Positions 60,767 through 64,000 of a stretch of DNA of 64,000 nt are shown in pieces. This DNA is from Joyebacterum sp964521425 (lineage in GTDB: Bacteria; Joyebacterota; Joyebacteria; Joyebacterales; Joyebacteraceae). Under the pieces are notes generated by a model. That model did not search any database and had not been told where the DNA came from. It was given only the letters and a program-made list of their open reading frames with translations. A program made the position numbers and the translations under genes. The DNA lies in contig CAZFRO010000002.1 of assembly GCA_964521425.1 (NCBI GenBank), positions 128,880 to 192,879 on the forward strand. Reading direction: 5' to 3'. Position 1 is the stretch's first letter. Each line of letters opens with the position of its first letter.

Positions 60767-61509
60767 GCATGGACCTGTGCCTGTACGCGACGGCCGGCGT
60801 ATTCGCTGAGCCGAGCGCCAAGGGAACCCACGTCGTTGTGATTGACGTGCTGCGAGCATCGAGCACCATCGTGCAGGCATACGAGAGTGGTGTGGAACGC
60901 ATTATCCCGGTTGCCGGCGTCGAGGAGGCGACACGTCTCCTCCCGACACTGGATCGTGAGAATGCACTGCTCTGCGGAGAACAGGAAGGTATCAAGGTCG
61001 ACGGGTTCGACCTCGGTAATTCTCCTCGGGAGTACGTCGGAGCAACAGTTAAGGGCAAGACTCTCGTTCTCTCAACAACAAACGGGACAACCGCCATAGT
61101 GAAGGCGGCGGCGGCCGACGGAATCGTCATCGGGTGCTTCCTCAACCTCAAGGCTGTTGTCGCTTATCTCATCTCATCGGAAGCCGAGCACGTATCCATT
61201 CTCTGCGCGGGCACAAACGGTCTGCTCGCATTGGAGGATTTCGTCTGCGGTGGCCTTATCATCAATGGACTGGTCGAAGCCTACGAAGGCGAACTTGGAC
61301 TTAATGATGCTGCAGTTGCGGCGCGTCTCCTTGCCGCATCGATGTCGGATATCGCTGAGGTCGTGAGACAGTCCTCCCACGGGCAGCACCTCATCGGCCT
61401 TGGTTTCGAGGATGACCTCGAGTTCTGCGGCAGGCTGGATACTTCATCATCTGTTCCGACCGTGTTGGACGGGAGAATCCAGGGACGCGAGCATTCCTCT
61501 CACCGCTAG
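60763..61509 (+). CDS. comB: ComB-family 2-phosphosulfolactate phosphatase-like protein
   Basis: The 248-residue protein matches the ComB family: VVVIDVLRASSTIVQAYESG, LLCGEQEGIKVDGFDLGNSP, TLVLSTTNGTTAIVKAA and VSILCAGTNGLLALEDFVCG. In methanogens ComB makes sulfolactate for coenzyme M; in most bacteria its role is open. ATG 60763 overlaps the accC stop (ATGA), so it is co-translated with fatty-acid genes. Confidence 0.9.
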   Translation: MSMDLCLYATAGVFAEPSAKGTHVVVIDVLRASSTIVQAYESGVERIIPVAGVEEATRLLPTLDRENALLCGEQEGIKVDGFDLGNSPREYVGATVKGKTLVLSTTNGTTAIVKAAAADGIVIGCFLNLKAVVAYLISSEAEHVSILCAGTNGLLALEDFVCGGLIINGLVEAYEGELGLNDAAVAARLLAASMSDIAEVVRQSSHGQHLIGLGFEDDLEFCGRLDTSSSVPTVLDGRIQGREHSSHR

Positions 61510-61539
61510 GTGATTTCAAACAGACGGGGGAAACAGCCG

Positions 61540-64000
61540 ATGGGGCTCTTTGACCACATGACCGATGACAAGCGACGCCAACTTGTCGGACTGCTGCTCC
61601 TCTTCCTCGGATTGCTTCTGGCTGCCAGCCTGGGTAGTCACGTCTATTTCTCGCTCTCCGGCAACCTCGGCCCGGACATCTGGGCCACGCAGCTTGGTCT
61701 CCAGAACAGAGAGATTTCGAACTGGATGTTCGTGCTCCTCGGCTTCGCAGCCTGGATCGCTCCGTTGCTCCTGATCATGTGGGGATGGAACCGCATTGCA
61801 GACGGCGACGTGGAGACCCTGGCTTTGCGGAGCGTCTTTCTCTCTGCCCTCTCCATTATCGTGGTAACACTCATCCACGTGGGAAGCAGTGGCGGATTGA
61901 TGCACGTGTCCGGTCTCGTGGGCGCCTATCTCTCCGACTTCGGCGTGCGACATGTCGGCAAAGTGGGGACCTTCCTCATCGGAATCGGCGGGATCGCTCT
62001 CATCGCGCTCCTGACGACTGAGTTCGATCTCGACCTTCTGACGGAACCGTTCATCGCCCTCGCCGAACGAATCGGCGAGGCTCTCTCCTCATTCTGGGAA
62101 GGAATCATGTCCTTCGCCGGAAGAGTGTTCGATCGCGACGAACGGCCCGAGAGAACAAGGCGCGCGAAGCCCGCTGCCACGCGCAGACGGACGGATGCCG
62201 ACGAGCGGGAGCCGCGGCGGAAACGCGTGAAGGAGGCGGCCCGGGAGACGCGACCTGACCCTGCCATGGCTCAAGCGACTTCGAAGAAGAAGCGGATCCA
62301 GAGAACTCCTACGATCGTTCAGACAGCCACACCGCGTGCTCAGTCCCGTCCCGCTCCGAAACGGCCTCGCAAGACTGCGTCCTATGCGCTTCCCCCTCTC
62401 TCTCTCTTTGATGACCCGCCCGCGGATGCACCGAAGGCGGTGTCGAGAGAGGAGCTGCTGGCTCGTTCGCAGCTTCTCGAGGAGAAGCTGGCAGACTTCG
62501 GCGTCGAGGCCACTGTGGCGCATGTACGTCCCGGCCCGGTCATCACGCGATTCGAGGTCGAACCCGCCAGGGGCGTGAAAGTGAGCCAGATCGCGAACCT
62601 GCAGGATGACCTCGCCTTGGCGATGCGAGCCACGGCGATCAGGATCATCGCTCCCATTCCCGGCAGAGGCGCCGTCGGCATCGAGATCCCGAACGAGCAC
62701 CCTGCGATCGTTTATCTCAAGGAGACACTCGCGTCCGACGCATTCCAGAAGGTTGATTCCGAGATTCCGCTGCTTCTCGGCAAGGACACCACCGGGAAGG
62801 CCGCTTGCGCGGATCTGGCGGGCATGCCGCATCTCCTGGTGGCCGGTGCTACCGGATCAGGGAAGAGCATCTGCCTGAACGCGCTCATCACGGGCATCCT
62901 CTGTCGATCCACACCTGACGAGGTCCGCTTCCTGATGGTCGACCCCAAGCGTCTGGAACTTCCGCGGTACGCCGATATCCCTCACCAGCTGTCCCCGGTC
63001 GTTACAGATGCCAAGTCGGCGGCGATGGCGCTGCAGTGGCTGGTCGGGGAGATGGACCGCCGTTACGACATACTGTCGAGCCTCGCGGTGCGCGACATCT
63101 ACGGATTCAATGCGCGGATCGAGGACAGGGACGATCTCGACGCCCTATCGGACGACAACAAGCACAGGCTTCCGCACATCGTCGTGATCGTGGACGAGTT
63201 CGCCGATCTGATGGTCCGGGCTCCGCGTGAGGTTGAAGCACCCGTGCAGCGTCTGGCTCAGATGGCAAGGGCGGTTGGAATCCACCTCATCTTCGCCACG
63301 CAGCGCCCTTCTGTCGACGTTATCACCGGCGTCATCAAAGCGAATTTCGCTTCCAGGATCGCCTTCCGCGTGATTTCGATGACGGACTCCCGGACGATTC
63401 TCGACCGCAACGGAGCCCAGACGCTCCTCGGTAACGGTGACATGCTCTTCATGCCGTCGGGCAAGCCGGATCCGATCAGGCTCCACGGCGCCTTCATCTC
63501 GTCCAGCGAGACTGCTCGCATAGTCTCGTACTGGCGCAAGCAGGGCAAGCCCGACTACATGTTCGACTTCGAGGACTCGAAGAGTGTGGCGCGGATGTCG
63601 GCAGGGAGAACCGATGAGCTGTACGAAACGGCCATAGAGATCGTAGTCGGAATGCAGATGGGATCGACATCGCTTCTGCAGCGTCGTCTCTCCGTTGGAT
63701 ACGCCCGTGCCGGACGCCTGATGGATCTTCTCGAGGCGAACGGAATCGTGGGGCCGTTCAAGGGAAGCAAGGCAAGAGACGTACTGGTGGGACCCGAGTA
63801 CTTGAGTAGCGGCGTGTCAACGGCTGGCGCTCTTGAGGAGGGAGGCCCGCCTGAGGCGCTTAATTCTCCTGGTGAGCCCGATGAGCCTGAAGATAGCGCC
63901 GTGGAATACGACGAACCTGAGGACGAGGAGTACGAGGAAGAAGAGGAAGAGGAAGAGGAAGAGGAAGAGGAAGAGGAAGAGGAAGAGGAAGAGGAAGAGG
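61540..64000 (+). CDS. ftsK: DNA translocase FtsK/SpoIIIE (runs off the right edge)
   Basis: FtsK pumps DNA at the division septum. The N-terminus has about four membrane helices (residues 12-190), then a basic linker. The motor domain shows VRPGPVITRFEVEPARGVK, Walker A GATGSGKS (near residue 435), FLMVDPKRLEL, Walker B VVIVDEFADLM and ATQRPSVDVITGVIK. The gamma DNA-reading domain (YETAIEIVVGMQMGSTSLLQ) is complete. An acidic tail follows and becomes an unbroken run of glutamates up to the last base, so the stop is not seen. Confidence 0.97.
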   Translation, partial: MGLFDHMTDDKRRQLVGLLLLFLGLLLAASLGSHVYFSLSGNLGPDIWATQLGLQNREISNWMFVLLGFAAWIAPLLLIMWGWNRIADGDVETLALRSVFLSALSIIVVTLIHVGSSGGLMHVSGLVGAYLSDFGVRHVGKVGTFLIGIGGIALIALLTTEFDLDLLTEPFIALAERIGEALSSFWEGIMSFAGRVFDRDERPERTRRAKPAATRRRTDADEREPRRKRVKEAARETRPDPAMAQATSKKKRIQRTPTIVQTATPRAQSRPAPKRPRKTASYALPPLSLFDDPPADAPKAVSREELLARSQLLEEKLADFGVEATVAHVRPGPVITRFEVEPARGVKVSQIANLQDDLALAMRATAIRIIAPIPGRGAVGIEIPNEHPAIVYLKETLASDAFQKVDSEIPLLLGKDTTGKAACADLAGMPHLLVAGATGSGKSICLNALITGILCRSTPDEVRFLMVDPKRLELPRYADIPHQLSPVVTDAKSAAMALQWLVGEMDRRYDILSSLAVRDIYGFNARIEDRDDLDALSDDNKHRLPHIVVIVDEFADLMVRAPREVEAPVQRLAQMARAVGIHLIFATQRPSVDVITGVIKANFASRIAFRVISMTDSRTILDRNGAQTLLGNGDMLFMPSGKPDPIRLHGAFISSSETARIVSYWRKQGKPDYMFDFEDSKSVARMSAGRTDELYETAIEIVVGMQMGSTSLLQRRLSVGYARAGRLMDLLEANGIVGPFKGSKARDVLVGPEYLSSGVSTAGALEEGGPPEALNSPGEPDEPEDSAVEYDEPEDEEYEEEEEEEEEEEEEEEEEEEEEE
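63934..64000 (+). repeat. GAGGAA hexanucleotide microsatellite coding for poly-glutamate
   Basis: From about 63934 the sequence is almost only GAG and GAA codons, and (GAGGAA)n repeats up to the last base. It extends the ftsK frame as a poly-Glu tract of unknown full length. The window edge falls inside the repeat. Confidence 0.9.

Noticed and set aside
1..64000. Search by eye for insertion sequences, prophage, CRISPR arrays, tRNA and rRNA genes
   Set aside because: No transposase, integrase, phage gene, spacer-repeat array or RNA gene pattern was seen.

Overview
The window is about 64 kb of dense, GC-rich bacterial chromosome. Nearly every gene is on the + strand, with very short or overlapping gene junctions and frequent TTG and GTG starts. 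The gene content suggests an uncultured member or neighbour of the FCB superphylum (for example Eisenbacteria, Krumholzibacteriota or Latescibacterota). The supporting signs are a Por/T9SS-like C-terminal domain (YPNPW followed by GVYILRI) on a secreted propeller protein, a DUF4837-type lipoprotein, a FadL/PorV-like outer-membrane protein, FG-GAP repeat proteins and a Planctomycetes/Verrucomicrobia-type (PVM-like) bacterial microcompartment (BMC). The phylum call is inference; there is no rRNA or tRNA gene in the window.

Layout. (1) 0.3-8.0 kb: selA, an unusual MinD-like/SPOR fusion, smc and ftsY. (2) 8.3-9.2 kb: a secreted FG-GAP repeat gene broken by one frameshift. (3) 9.3-14.3 kb: a promoter, FMN riboswitch and terminator, then ribD-ribE-ribBA-ribH, nusB and a metallophosphoesterase. 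(4) 14.3-42.7 kb: a large cell-surface glycan and lipid region. It holds ten glycosyltransferase genes, two alkaline-phosphatase-superfamily enzymes, a radical SAM enzyme, a DUF362 protein, a methyltransferase, two flippase-like proteins, YfhO, sugar epimerase, dehydratase and aminotransferase genes, a FemAB-like protein and a glycosyltransferase fused to an apparently defective phosphoglycosyl transferase. (5) 42.7-43.2 kb: a non-coding boundary with strong inverted repeats and a promoter. (6) 43.2-49.7 kb: a complete BMC operon with PduL, two BMC-H, three BMC-P (one starting at CTG), an acylating aldehyde dehydrogenase, a PduS/RnfC-like flavo-iron-sulfur protein, a PduT-like BMC-T and a class II aldolase. 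(7) 49.7-52 kb: SppA, HU, a 31-residue AURKAIP1/COX24-like basic peptide and a PilZ protein, closed by a terminator. (8) 52-58 kb: an outer-membrane protein and a CXXCH lipoprotein on the minus strand, then TPR proteins and two lipoproteins on the plus strand. (9) 58.2-64 kb: efp, accB, accC, comB and ftsK, which runs off the right edge inside a poly-glutamate coding repeat.

The most interesting system is the BMC. It has the enzymes expected to split a deoxyhexulose phosphate (fuculose or rhamnulose 1-phosphate) into DHAP and lactaldehyde, oxidise the aldehyde to an acyl-CoA and convert it to an acyl-phosphate. It encodes no alcohol dehydrogenase and no B12-dependent diol dehydratase. Instead it carries a PduS-like electron-transfer protein and a PduT-like shell protein that keeps the pore cysteine (Cys38 in a CPGK motif). 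This suggests that NADH is reoxidised by passing electrons out through the shell.

Transcription signals recur: several putative promoters have a TTGACA-like -35, a 16-17 bp spacer and a -10 of the form TAnAnT or close to it. They precede selA, rib, the BMC operon, HU, both TPR genes and efp.
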